DNA from: Halomonas sp. M20
GTDB taxonomy: Bacteria > Pseudomonadota > Gammaproteobacteria > Pseudomonadales > Halomonadaceae
Length of the DNA stretch: 64,000 bases
Direction: 5' to 3'
Assembly (NCBI RefSeq): GCF_020622265.1
Contig: NZ_JACNMQ010000001.1
Span: forward strand, 186,001 to 250,000
Shown here in pieces: positions 1 through 8,153 of the stretch (position 1 is its first letter; every line of letters begins with the position of its first letter). The notes beneath the pieces were generated by a model. That model was given only the letters and a program-made list of their open reading frames with translations. It did not search any database and was not told the DNA's origin. Position numbers and translations under genes: made by a program.

Positions 1-514
1 CCAGGGAAAACACCAGATAGGCACTCGACAGGGCCAATCCCCAAACCAGCGCATGGGACCGATAACCTCGTAGCAGTACGTAAACCACAGCGACAAACAG
101 CGGCAGAGTGTATAGTGGGTCGATAATGAAAATGCTCGACCAGCTGACCGGCGGGAGACTCAGCGGCCACAGGAGCTGAGTACCGTAGGCGGTGAAGGCA
201 TCGAGTAGCGGATGGGTCAACAGACAGGCGCCATAAAACAGGCCCCATTGCCTCAGGGAAATTCCCCTTCGGGTAATGAAGCGTGCCGACAGCAGTGCAA
301 GTATCAGTGCCAAAGCGCTCAATACCAGCAGCGAATGACTGAAGCCGCGATGATAGGTATAGTCCGCCACCGCATCGCCGTAGTCGATCATCACATCGAG
401 ATCCGGCAGGGTGCCGAGCACGGCGCCGGCAAGCAGCGCCTTGCGCCCCAGGCGTGGGCCGAGAATGGCGCCTCCCACCGCGGCGCCCAGACAGGCCTGA
501 GTCAAGGAATCCAT
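1..514 (-). CDS. YdjM-like membrane-bound metal-dependent hydrolase (DUF457), 3' part outside window
   Basis: The reading frame starts at the ATG at 514 on the minus strand and runs off the left edge (171 codons visible). The protein has several hydrophobic spans. It carries the conserved polar motifs of the DUF457/YdjM family: PDLD near residue 38, YHRGFSHS near residue 54 and HPLLDAFTAYG near residue 100. Family members are inner-membrane proteins predicted to be metal-dependent hydrolases; the substrate is unknown. A good -10 hexamer (TATAAT read on the minus strand, 556-561) lies about 40 bases upstream. The gene is divergent from the BCCT carrier. Family assignment is firm; the catalytic role is only the family prediction. 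Confidence 0.8.
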   Translation of the reverse strand, partial: MDSLTQACLGAAVGGAILGPRLGRKALLAGAVLGTLPDLDVMIDYGDAVADYTYHRGFSHSLLVLSALALILALLSARFITRRGISLRQWGLFYGACLLTHPLLDAFTAYGTQLLWPLSLPPVSWSSIFIIDPLYTLPLFVAVVYVLLRGYRSHALVWGLALSSAYLVFSL

Positions 515-555
515 GAAGATAGTTGTCCTTGTACAGTAAAAGCATGACGATTTTC

Positions 556-561
556 ATTATA
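556..561 (-). promoter_or_regulatory. Probable -10 element for the YdjM-like gene
   Basis: Minus-strand TATAAT at a suitable distance upstream of the ATG at 514. No convincing -35 hexamer is visible at 16-18 bp. Confidence 0.35.
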
Positions 562-648
562 ACCGGGTGTAGCCCTTGCAGCCGTTGCAATCGCATGTGA
601 TAAAGCGCCGTGGTGGCGCATGAGCAGCTTTCAAGAAAATTCAAACGC

Positions 649-662
649 AGAGAATATTCTCT
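649..662. promoter_or_regulatory. Perfect 14-bp palindrome upstream of the BCCT gene
   Basis: AGAGAATATTCTCT is a perfect palindrome ending 14 bases before the BCCT start codon. A repressor or activator site is plausible. No regulator gene is adjacent, so the binding protein is unknown. Confidence 0.4.
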
Positions 663-676
663 AACGAGACAAAAAA

Positions 677-2314
677 ATGACAGAAAACTCTCACAAAAAT
701 GGGGGCGCTTCGGTCTCCAAAGATTCACTCATCGATACAGACTATGTGGTGGGTCAGGATAATGTCGAGGGGAGTTTCGGCCCTTTCAGCTTCGACATAC
801 ACAATCGGGTATTTGCCGTTTCTGCGGGCATCACGATTGCGTTCATCCTCCTCACATTGCTGTTTCCGGACGTTGCTGGCCAGGTTTTCCAGGCGGTCGT
901 CAATTTTTCTATCAAGACGCTGGACTGGTACTTCTTCATTGCCGTCAATCTCTATCTGTTTTTCTGTCTTGCGCTGGTGATATCCCCTTATGGTGCGGTG
1001 CGACTGGGGGGGAAGGAAGCACGGCCCAGCTACTCCTATCTTTCCTGGTTCTCGATGCTGTTCGCTGCGGGAATGGGGATCGGGCTGCTGTTCTTTGGCG
1101 TGCTTGAGCCGGTCTACCACACTGCCGTATCAATGCCGCTGAATACGCCGGCGCCCTTCGGTGCGGACGGTGAGCTCATTCAGGAGAATATTGCCCAGGC
1201 TCGGGCGATGGGCCTCGCGGGCACCTTCCTGAACTGGGGGCTGCATGGCTGGGCGATCTATGCATTGATGGCGCTGTCCCTTTCGGTATTCACTTACAAT
1301 AAAGGCCTGCCGTTTTCGATACGCTCTTCCTTTTATCCGATCTTGGGGGAGCGAGTCTGGGGCTGGCCGGGCCATGCAATCGATGTGCTGGCGGTGTTTT
1401 CCACCCTGTTCGGACTGGTGACGTCTCTGGGGCTCGGGGCACAGCAGGCCAATGCGGGCTTCAACTATGTCTTTGGGCTCGAAATCAGTCTCACGGTCCA
1501 GATCAGCATCATCGTCATCGTTACCGCAGTCGCCATGATCTCGGTCTGGCGCGGGCTCGATGGCGGCGTCAAGGTGCTCTCCGAGATCAATATGATCGCC
1601 GCCTTTTTATTCTTTCTGTTTGTGCTCTTTGCGGGGCCGACTCTCACGGCTCTCGGCAGCGCCTGGGATGGGGTGACTACCTATATCCGGGAGTTCGTGC
1701 CGCTTTCCATGCCCTTCGGCCGCACGGACGATGCCTATCGGGAGGACTGGAGTGCCTTCTACTGGGCCTGGTGGATTTCCTGGTCACCGTTTGTCGGCAT
1801 GTTCATCGCTCGGGTAAGCCGGGGCCGTACGGTGCGCGAATTCGTCATTGCAGTACTGCTGGTGCCAACCCTGGTGATCTTCCTCTGGATGGGCGTCTTC
1901 GGTGGCATTGCGCTCGATCAGGTGTTTACCGACCCGCAAGGCAGCCTGGTGAAAGCCAACGTGATCGACAGCTACAGCCCGGAGCTTTCCCTGTTCGGTA
2001 TGCTCAACGAATTGCCGTTCCCGCGTATCGTCTCCACCATCGCCATCATTCTGACGCTGATCTTCTTCGTCACCTCGTCGGATTCCGGTTCTCTGGTGGT
2101 GGATACCATCACCGCCGGCGGCAAGACGGACGCGCCGGTACCCCAGCGCATGTTCTGGGCCACGGCGGAAGGCATGATCGCCATTGCACTACTGATCGGC
2201 GGCGGCCTCACGGCGTTGCAGGCAGGGGTAACGGCCACCGGGCTGCCGTTCTCCCTGGTGCTGCTGGCCATGTGCTATTCGGTGTGGAAGGCGTTGGCGA
2301 GCGAACCCCGTTAG
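677..2314 (+). CDS. BCCT-family betaine/carnitine/choline transporter
   Basis: This 545-residue polytopic protein is probably a secondary importer of a quaternary-ammonium osmolyte. The family-typical pieces are visible in order: AGMGIGLLFFGVLEP near residue 130, a WGLHGWAIYA stretch near 190, and the Trp-rich signature WAWWISWSPFVGMF followed by IARVSRGRTVREF around 360-385. The GMGIG form of the first motif resembles Na+-coupled betaine carriers such as BetP rather than proton-coupled BetT; this is inference. The protein ends soon after the last membrane span, so it lacks a long cytoplasmic osmosensing tail. The start codon follows a weak GAG-type ribosome site. The 3' end overlaps the convergent tag gene by 4 bp. 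Import of compatible solutes fits a halophile. Confidence 0.9.
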   Translation: MTENSHKNGGASVSKDSLIDTDYVVGQDNVEGSFGPFSFDIHNRVFAVSAGITIAFILLTLLFPDVAGQVFQAVVNFSIKTLDWYFFIAVNLYLFFCLALVISPYGAVRLGGKEARPSYSYLSWFSMLFAAGMGIGLLFFGVLEPVYHTAVSMPLNTPAPFGADGELIQENIAQARAMGLAGTFLNWGLHGWAIYALMALSLSVFTYNKGLPFSIRSSFYPILGERVWGWPGHAIDVLAVFSTLFGLVTSLGLGAQQANAGFNYVFGLEISLTVQISIIVIVTAVAMISVWRGLDGGVKVLSEINMIAAFLFFLFVLFAGPTLTALGSAWDGVTTYIREFVPLSMPFGRTDDAYREDWSAFYWAWWISWSPFVGMFIARVSRGRTVREFVIAVLLVPTLVIFLWMGVFGGIALDQVFTDPQGSLVKANVIDSYSPELSLFGMLNELPFPRIVSTIAIILTLIFFVTSSDSGSLVVDTITAGGKTDAPVPQRMFWATAEGMIAIALLIGGGLTALQAGVTATGLPFSLVLLAMCYSVWKALASEPR

Positions 2315-2853
2315 GAGGATGTGTCAGCCCAGGGTGGTGCGGCGGCAAGAATTCGCTGCTGCACCGGGCAGTCATCACGATGGGCGCCGGGCAGATAGCC
2401 GGTGCTCATCAACATTTCGTTGACGATCTCCGGGCCCGTGAAGCGAAAGGTGCGCTTGAACAGGCGCACCCACTCTTCCAGGGATAATGGGTGGTGCAGG
2501 TCCAGCCAGGCCTTGAAGCTGCCGTATTCCCGCTGTAACCCCTGAACGATGCCGGCATTGTGAATGGCGGCATCGATCTTCAGCCGATTACGAATGATCG
2601 AGGCGTCGTTCAGCAGCCGTTCGCGCTGCTGACTGCCATAGTCGGCGACTTTCGCTATCGCGAACCCCTCGAATGCGTTTTGAAAAGCGGCGCGCTTTTT
2701 CAGCACCGTCAGCCAGGAAAGCCCCGCCTGATTGATTTCCAGCACCAGACGTTCGAACAGCACGTTATCGTCATCCACGGAAAAACCGTATTCATGGTCG
2801 TGATAAGGGCCATGGAACGGATGGCCTGGCGCAAGGTCGCAGTAATCGGGCAT
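2311..2853 (-). CDS. tag: DNA-3-methyladenine glycosylase I
   Basis: This is a base-excision repair enzyme that removes 3-methyladenine from alkylated DNA. The 180-residue protein matches Tag along its length: an N-terminal Cys (residue 5) and the YHDHEYG motif supply zinc ligands, QAGLSWLTVLKKR holds the active-site region, and a C-terminal H-x3-C pair (GAHRDDCPV) completes the zinc site. I chose the ATG at 2853 because AGAGGAAG lies just upstream; a longer frame to 2985 has no family similarity in its extra residues and would overlap the divergent DUF411 gene. It converges on the BCCT gene with a 4-bp overlap. Confidence 0.9.
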   Translation of the reverse strand: MPDYCDLAPGHPFHGPYHDHEYGFSVDDDNVLFERLVLEINQAGLSWLTVLKKRAAFQNAFEGFAIAKVADYGSQQRERLLNDASIIRNRLKIDAAIHNAGIVQGLQREYGSFKAWLDLHHPLSLEEWVRLFKRTFRFTGPEIVNEMLMSTGYLPGAHRDDCPVQQRILAAAPPWADTSS

Positions 2854-2962
2854 TGGACGCTTCCTCTCTAATGGCTGATCCGGATCAATGTCGGCGGGAC
2901 ACCCCATGCGATAATGCCCTATCATGCCGTAATCGGCAGCAACAGAAAAAGTGAGACACATC

Positions 2963-3427
2963 ATGTTCACAACTGCTTCTTCCAAACGCCTTCGTCAAGG
3001 GCTTTCCATGCTGGCGCTGGGGCTTGTTTCCCTGCCGCTTTGGGCCGCGCCTACCGTCGAGATGTGGAAAGATCCCAACTGTGGCTGCTGCACCGCCTGG
3101 GCAGAACACATGGAGGAAAACGGCTTCGAAGTGACACAGCATGCCACCTCGGAGATGAGTACCCTCAAGCGCGAGCAGGGTGTACATCCTCAGCTGGCCT
3201 CTTGCCATACCGCCAAGGTAGGTGAGCATGTGATCGAAGGCCATGTGCCCGCAAGCGACGTGAAGCGCCTGCTTGAAAGCGATGCGGAGCCAGCGGTGCT
3301 GGCAGTGCCCGGCATGCCCCAGGGGTCACCGGGCATGGAAACCGGGCGCGAGGATGAGTACGCGGTCTATCTCTGGCGGGATGGAGAGCAGCCGGAAGTG
3401 TTCAGCCAGTATCCGCAATCGCAATAA
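2963..3427 (+). CDS. Exported DUF411 metal-binding protein
   Basis: This 154-residue protein has an N-terminal signal peptide (basic residues, a hydrophobic run, then a WAAP-type cleavage region). A DUF411 domain follows. Its features are DPNCGCCTAW, the ASCHTA motif and GHVPASDVKRLL. DUF411 proteins are periplasmic, cysteine-rich and probably bind copper or another soft metal; no enzymatic activity is established. A GTG at 2951 would add four residues; I prefer the ATG at 2963. The next gene, gloA, follows after 23 bp, so the two may be cotranscribed, though no functional link is obvious. Confidence 0.8.
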   Translation: MFTTASSKRLRQGLSMLALGLVSLPLWAAPTVEMWKDPNCGCCTAWAEHMEENGFEVTQHATSEMSTLKREQGVHPQLASCHTAKVGEHVIEGHVPASDVKRLLESDAEPAVLAVPGMPQGSPGMETGREDEYAVYLWRDGEQPEVFSQYPQSQ

Positions 3428-3450
3428 TCGATCGTCAGGAGCCACCCACC

Positions 3451-3891
3451 GTGCAATATCTTCACACCATGGTGCGGGTCAACGACCTGGACGCCTCTCT
3501 GCACTTCTACTGCGACCTGCTCGGGCTCGAGGAGATCAGTCGCAAGGATAGCGACAAGGGGCGCTTCACCCTAGTCTTTCTGGCAGCACCGAATGACAAG
3601 CAGCGCGCCCAGGAAGATCGCGCCCCGATGATCGAATTGACCCACAACTGGGATCCGGAAGAGTACGACGGCGGGCGCAATTTCGGCCATCTGGCTTATC
3701 GGGTCGATGATATCTACGCACTTTGCGAGCATCTGCAGGTAAGCGGCGTGACCATCAATCGTCCCCCGCGAGATGGCTACATGGCCTTCGTGAAGAGCCC
3801 CGATGGAATTTCCATCGAGCTGTTGCAGTCAGGCGATGCCCTGGAGCCCAAGGAGCCCTGGGCGTCCATGGAGAATACCGGTACCTGGTAA
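3451..3891 (+). CDS. gloA: Lactoylglutathione lyase (glyoxalase I), VOC fold
   Basis: This 146-residue glyoxalase I converts the methylglyoxal-glutathione hemithioacetal to S-lactoylglutathione in the cytoplasm. The four metal ligands of the GloA family are visible: His5 (YLHTMVRV), Glu in IELTHNW, His in FGHLAYRVDD and Glu in SIELLQ. The pattern and length match the nickel-type bacterial enzyme. The start is a GTG preceded by AGGAG at good spacing. The region around FLAAPNDKQRAQEDRAP is a slightly longer loop than in the E. coli enzyme. Confidence 0.9.
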   Translation: MQYLHTMVRVNDLDASLHFYCDLLGLEEISRKDSDKGRFTLVFLAAPNDKQRAQEDRAPMIELTHNWDPEEYDGGRNFGHLAYRVDDIYALCEHLQVSGVTINRPPRDGYMAFVKSPDGISIELLQSGDALEPKEPWASMENTGTW

Positions 3892-3950
3892 AATGATCTG
3901 CTGCACTCATCAATAGACGTTACGCGCGGGTTTATCGCCAAGGAGGGCTT

Positions 3951-4652
3951 CTGCAACTAAGCGACTCATTACGCACTGCCTTTCGTCGCGAAGCGGAGAA
4001 TCTGGAAGGCGTCGATCTGGAGGTTTATCGCCAGTTCGACAAGGATCCTCTGGAGCCGGTGATTGGTCTCGGGCCCAGAGATACACCCATTGGCATTTTC
4101 GGCCGCGATCCCGGGCGCCAGGAAATCAAGCACGGAGTGCCCTTCATTGGCAGCGGCGGGCAAAAGGTTCGCGGACCGCTCTTTGAAGCACTTCATGGCG
4201 AACCTCCGCTAGATTTCGAGGCGTCACTCGAAGTCGGTCGGCATGTGTTCTGGGCCAATACGGTGCCCTACAAGCCTACCGGCAACAAGGCCTGGTCCAT
4301 GGCGATCAAGAAGCGCTTTCAGCCATTGATAGCGGAGCTATTGGTCACGCATTGGCAGGGGCGCACCCTGATCACCCTGGGCCGGGAAGCCTTTTTGTGG
4401 TTCGGTATCAATCAGCCGAAAGACGTGCGTCAGGCGTTGGATGCTTTCTGGAAACGGGAGGATCGCTTCGAGTCCGTGCACTCTACACCCTTGATCCTGG
4501 AGAGCGGGGAACGAGCGATCTTCAATCTGGCACCGCTGCCGCACCCATCCCCCCTCAATCAGACTTGGTACAAGCGCTTTCCTGGGCTTTTCGAAGCGCG
4601 TTTGGAAGCGCTGAATGTGAAAAAGCGTTTGCTCGAGTCGCAAATGGGGTGA
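3951..4652 (+). CDS. Uracil-DNA glycosylase-superfamily protein, probable CTG start
   Basis: The protein shows a uracil-DNA glycosylase-like fold. A first motif, GIFGRDPGR, occupies the place of the family GEAPG loop. LITLGREAFLWFG lies in the middle, and PHPSPLN, the classical second UDG motif, is near the C terminus. The reading frame is open back to an in-frame stop at 3894 but holds no ATG, GTG or TTG before the GTG at 4059, which would start inside the first core strand. A strong AAGGAGG (3940-3946) sits directly before CTG at 3951, giving 233 residues that begin with an LRTAFRREAE helix; the spacing is short. If the conventional start at 4059 is used the protein has 197 residues. Substrate specificity is not known. 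Confidence 0.65.
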   Translation: MQLSDSLRTAFRREAENLEGVDLEVYRQFDKDPLEPVIGLGPRDTPIGIFGRDPGRQEIKHGVPFIGSGGQKVRGPLFEALHGEPPLDFEASLEVGRHVFWANTVPYKPTGNKAWSMAIKKRFQPLIAELLVTHWQGRTLITLGREAFLWFGINQPKDVRQALDAFWKREDRFESVHSTPLILESGERAIFNLAPLPHPSPLNQTWYKRFPGLFEARLEALNVKKRLLESQMG

Positions 4653-4733
4653 GTCGCTCGTGACGTTTGTAAACACCCTCCAAACACATGATCGCCACCA
4701 ATGAAGCAGCTTGCGAATTTGAATTGGGAAGCA

Positions 4734-4763
4734 TGTCGCCGCGCCGGTATCGGCGCGGCGACA
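4734..4763. terminator. Strong GC-rich hairpin, possible bidirectional terminator
   Basis: Perfect 13-bp arms (TGTCGCCGCGCCG and its complement) enclose a GTAT loop, six bases beyond the stop codon of the minus-strand amidohydrolase and about 80 bp beyond the plus-strand UDG-like gene. There is no clear U-tract on either side, so termination is likely but not certain. Confidence 0.5.
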
Positions 4764-4768
4764 ATGCA

Positions 4769-6586
4769 TCAGCGTGCTTCAAGTGCATCCTGATAGGTCA
4801 CCACGGGCGACCACTCGGGGCTGACCGGAGGAAGATCGTCCGACGCGAACTCGGAGAAGGGCTCGGCGGCGTAGACGACGTTGCCACCTGTCACGGTAAG
4901 CACCGATTCCAGGTCCATGATCTCCTTCTCGGGAACCGAGAAGTAGTCATCGGACAGGATCGCGAAGTCGGCATACATGCCTTCCTCAATCTCACCCTTC
5001 ACGTCCTCTTCCTGGGAGAACCACGCGCTGCCAGAAGTGAAGATGTCCAATGCCTCTTCACGGCTCAGCTTGTTCTCTTCGCCCCAAAGCTGCAGGCCGC
5101 CGACGGTCTTGCCCGTAACCAGCCAGTAGAGCGAGGGCCAGGGGTTGTAGCTGCTGACGCGGGTGCCATCGGTGCCGGCACCGACTGGGATCCCCATGTC
5201 CAACATCTTGCGCACCGGCGGCGCAGCTTTGGCAGCCTCGGCGCCGTAGCGGTCGACGAAGTATTCACCTGCAAACGCCATGCGGTCCTGGATCGCGACC
5301 CCGCCGCCCAAAGCCTTGATCCGCTCCAGCTCGGCGTCCCGGACGGTTTCCGCATGATCGATGGCCCATCGCGGAGCGAACTCACCCTGTTCCTCGTTCA
5401 CCTGCTCGAATACGTCCATGATCAGTTCGATGCTGTCACCATAGGTCGCGTGCTGGCGCAGCGGCCACCCGGCTTCGACCAGCATCGTCGTGACCTCGTG
5501 CAGGTCGCCGCGCGGGTCCTGACCGTTCGCCTCGCGCTCTTCCAGATCCGGGGCCGGTGCCAGGAAGTTCTCCCAGTCTCCAACGCTATGAACCAGAAAC
5601 TCGCCGCCGCCTTCCAGCTCGTAGCCATGATCGAGATGAACGTCCTCGTTCACGCCGACCTCGTTGTTGGCAATCCACTCGTTGAATTCCTGGGCCTCTT
5701 TTCCAGCATTCTGAGCAAAGAGATAGTAGCTGACCCGTAGCGGTAGGCCGCCATTGGTCGCGATGCTGCGGGATCCGACGTAATCCTCGGGGAATACGTG
5801 CCCGCCGCCACCGGCATCGATGGAGGAGGTCAGGCCCAGGCGATTCAGCTCATGGTAATACTGGCGGGTCGAGTTGATCTGGTTCTCTTCGGACATCTGC
5901 GGCAGTGCGCCGATGGTCTTGTAGAGGATCGACGGGTTCGGCTCGGCGTGCAGGATCGCACCGCCACCGTCCAGGAACTCGATGCGGGAGCCGTCAGCGG
6001 TTTCCGTCTCCGGTGTGTAACCCAGCGCCTCGACACCGGCCTGGTTCAGGAATCCCTTGCTGTAGAGAAACAGCACGAAAACCGGGGTATCGGGCGCCGC
6101 TTCGTTCAGCTCCTCCACGGTCGGCATGCGTCGTTCCTCGAATTGATAGGGCGACCAGCCGCCGATCACGCGCACCCATCCGCCCTCAGGAACCCGATCC
6201 GCTTCCGTGCGGATCCGCTCCATTGCGGCTTTCAAGGTGGGAATGCCGTCCCAGCGTGTTTCCAGATTGTAGAAACGCCCGCCTCGGACCTGGTGGGAAT
6301 GCGAGTCGTTGAGGCCCGGAATCACCGTGCGGCCCTTGGCGTCGATGACTTGCGTGCCATCGCCGCGAAAGGCTTCGATCGCGGCATCATCGCCGACTTC
6401 GATGAAGGTCCCGTCCTTGACCGCGAAAGCGGTCGCATCCGGCTGCCCGTCAGCCCCCGTAAAGACCTTGCCGGCATTCATGACGATGAGGTCAGCGGGC
6501 TGCTGGTCCTGGGAGAGGGCGGGACCGCCCGCGATGAGGGCGGCGAGCGCAACGGCCTGGGGGCCGATCTTTTTGAACGATACCAT
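4769..6586 (-). CDS. Exported amidohydrolase family 3 protein (YtcJ-like)
   Basis: This 605-residue protein has a signal peptide (MVSFKK, hydrophobic run, ALSQ cleavage region), so it probably works in the periplasm. The amidohydrolase 3 domain follows. Metal-binding signatures are DSHSH (His96 and His98), a later RQHATYGDS His, WAIDHAETV and the GTDGTR Asp. The family hydrolyses N-acyl, formamide-like and related bonds; the substrate cannot be read from sequence. The start at 6586 is chosen for its AAGGAAGA ribosome site; an upstream in-frame ATG at 6742 lies in the neighbouring gene's end. The isochorismatase-fold gene lies 100 bp upstream on the same strand, also exported, suggesting a two-enzyme unit. 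Cytoplasmic YtcJ relatives lack the signal peptide. Confidence 0.85.
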   Translation of the reverse strand: MVSFKKIGPQAVALAALIAGGPALSQDQQPADLIVMNAGKVFTGADGQPDATAFAVKDGTFIEVGDDAAIEAFRGDGTQVIDAKGRTVIPGLNDSHSHQVRGGRFYNLETRWDGIPTLKAAMERIRTEADRVPEGGWVRVIGGWSPYQFEERRMPTVEELNEAAPDTPVFVLFLYSKGFLNQAGVEALGYTPETETADGSRIEFLDGGGAILHAEPNPSILYKTIGALPQMSEENQINSTRQYYHELNRLGLTSSIDAGGGGHVFPEDYVGSRSIATNGGLPLRVSYYLFAQNAGKEAQEFNEWIANNEVGVNEDVHLDHGYELEGGGEFLVHSVGDWENFLAPAPDLEEREANGQDPRGDLHEVTTMLVEAGWPLRQHATYGDSIELIMDVFEQVNEEQGEFAPRWAIDHAETVRDAELERIKALGGGVAIQDRMAFAGEYFVDRYGAEAAKAAPPVRKMLDMGIPVGAGTDGTRVSSYNPWPSLYWLVTGKTVGGLQLWGEENKLSREEALDIFTSGSAWFSQEEDVKGEIEEGMYADFAILSDDYFSVPEKEIMDLESVLTVTGGNVVYAAEPFSEFASDDLPPVSPEWSPVVTYQDALEAR

Positions 6587-6686
6587 CACGTCTTCCTTTT
6601 TCTGAGGTGAAGGCGGCCGCGCTCGGGCGCGACCGCCAATTTCGTCAAAGGCCTGTCCGTCGGTCCATCGGGACAAGGTGGTCGTC

Positions 6687-7490
6687 TTACTCTTTGGCGT
6701 CGGACTTGGTTGCTGCTTCCTGGGCGCGGGTATAGCTTTCAACCGCCGAGCCGTATTCCGGCACGAGTTCGGCGTAGAGCGCGCCCCATTCGGCGGCGTC
6801 CGGACGGTTCCAGGTGCGGTGCGTCTCGCTCAGGACGGTGTTGGTGGTGACCGGTACGATTCCCCCTGCCACCATCCGCTCGAGTGCCGCGTCAGAAGCC
6901 ATCTTGCTGACGTCGCCCGAGGCATCCATCACCACGACCACGTCGTAGCCTTCGGCATGAGCCTGCAGGGCAGGAAAAGCGACGCAGACACTGGTCCAGA
7001 CGCCCGCGATCACCAGCGTCTTGCGGCCGGTTGCCTCGACGGCTTCGACGAAGTCCGCGTTATCCCAGGAACTTACCTCGCCCTGACGCCGGATGAATTT
7101 CGCACTGCTGGGCAACACGTCGGCCAGTTCTTTCATGAGCGGGCCGTTGGGACCATCGGGCTCGGATGCGGTATAGATGATCGGGATATCCGCCTGTTTC
7201 GCGATCTTTGCCAGCACGACCGTATTACGACGCAGGTCATCAACAGGAACATCGTTTACAGTCTGGAACAGGCCCGTCTGGTGATCGAGCAGCAGCAAAA
7301 CCGCGTCGGTGGGATCAAAGAGAGCGGCGTTGGCGGCTTCGGTCGGCTCTTTCGAAAGGCCTTCAAGATGCAGGGGCTGGCTGGCTTCCTGTGCCTGTGC
7401 CGAGGTGGTGAACGCGAGCGGTTGAATGAGCATCGCCGCGCCTGTAGCAAACGCAAGGAAGGTTTTTCCGAGCTGCTTTATTCTTTTCAT
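6687..7490 (-). CDS. Exported isochorismatase-fold hydrolase (YcaC-like)
   Basis: The protein has 267 residues. Residues 1-34 form a signal peptide (MKRIKQ, hydrophobic core, TSAQAQ cleavage site). The rest closely follows YcaC, a cysteine hydrolase of unknown substrate. Asp69 in LLLLDHQTGLF and Cys169 in VCVAFPALQA match the catalytic Asp and nucleophilic Cys; GPNGPL and the SWDNADFVEAV segment are also typical. E. coli YcaC is cytoplasmic and about 208 residues long, so the secretion signal is notable. A good AAGGAAAC ribosome site supports the ATG at 7490. The divergent HxlR gene and operator lie about 320 bp upstream and probably control it. Confidence 0.85.
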   Translation of the reverse strand: MKRIKQLGKTFLAFATGAAMLIQPLAFTTSAQAQEASQPLHLEGLSKEPTEAANAALFDPTDAVLLLLDHQTGLFQTVNDVPVDDLRRNTVVLAKIAKQADIPIIYTASEPDGPNGPLMKELADVLPSSAKFIRRQGEVSSWDNADFVEAVEATGRKTLVIAGVWTSVCVAFPALQAHAEGYDVVVVMDASGDVSKMASDAALERMVAGGIVPVTTNTVLSETHRTWNRPDAAEWGALYAELVPEYGSAVESYTRAQEAATKSDAKE

Positions 7491-7742
7491 GGCAGTTTCC
7501 TTAGGGGTCAGGGGAGTACCCTCGCGGCCCTGCTGACTGCGGCCCGTCGAGGAAGGCACCTGCCGCCGAGATTGATCGTTACAGCGGTATCTCGTGGGCA
7601 AGTTTCGTGCGCTGCCGGCTATTAGGTCTCATTGTCGGCAGCGTCATGACTGGTCACGCGCTTGGGGCGGGGGTATGAGGTCCGTCTCATTCGTGCGCTC
7701 CTTATCTTGTCTTTCGATTCAGGCTAGTATAGTTCCCCATTT

Positions 7743-7797
7743 TTGAATGGAAAGTCGTTACCTTTTGGAAAGTGGCTTTCCAATTCCTTTCATTCAA
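7743..7797. promoter_or_regulatory. Nested inverted repeats upstream of hxlR-type gene (probable operator)
   Basis: Two inverted repeats are nested. The inner one is TTGGAAAG-TGG-CTTTCCAA (7765-7783), perfect over 8 bp per arm. The outer one is TTGAATGGAAAG (7743-7754) against CCTTTCATTCAA (7786-7797), imperfect. GGAAAG therefore occurs at regularly placed half-sites just before the GTG at 7812. Such symmetry between a dimeric winged-helix regulator and its divergent target fits autoregulation. Confidence 0.55.
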
Positions 7798-7811
7798 GCC
7801 TGGAGATAACG

Positions 7812-8153
7812 GTGAAACGCGAGACAACTCCCGATACTTGCCCCGCCGCCCCGGCTCTGCGAGCGATTGCGGGACGCTGGAAGACACATATCATCTATCT
7901 GCTGGGAGAGGAGGGGCCTGTACGGTTCAATGCCATCCAGCGCCGCTTGGCGCCGGTTTCTCCCAAGGTGCTGACGAGCCGACTACGGGAGCTGGCGAAG
8001 GATGATCTGGTATGGCGGGAGCAAGAAGAGACGATACCCCCGAAAGTTACCTATGGCCTGACTGATCTTGGCCGCGAAGTTCACGAAGTTCTCAAGTCGT
8101 TCGACGCAGTTGGTCGCAAATTCGACTCTGTCGCGCCAGAAGAAAAGTCCTAG
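7812..8153 (+). CDS. HxlR-family winged-helix transcriptional regulator
   Basis: This 113-residue regulator has the HxlR hallmark: an N-terminal Cys (TPDTCPAAPALRAIAGRWK) followed by a winged helix (FNAIQRRLAPVSPKVLTSRLRELAKDDL). The family senses formaldehyde, reactive electrophiles, quinones or oxidants, often through that Cys. The GTG at 7812 has GGAG at suitable spacing; a TTG at 7743 would extend the protein through the operator and is less likely. It overlaps the convergent doxX-type gene by 4 bp and is divergent from the two exported hydrolases, which are its most likely targets. Confidence 0.85.
   Translation: MKRETTPDTCPAAPALRAIAGRWKTHIIYLLGEEGPVRFNAIQRRLAPVSPKVLTSRLRELAKDDLVWREQEETIPPKVTYGLTDLGREVHEVLKSFDAVGRKFDSVAPEEKS

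Noticed and set aside
4688-5740. 350-codon plus-strand frame opposite the amidohydrolase
   Set aside because: The minus-strand frame has a signal peptide and catalytic motifs; the plus frame has none.
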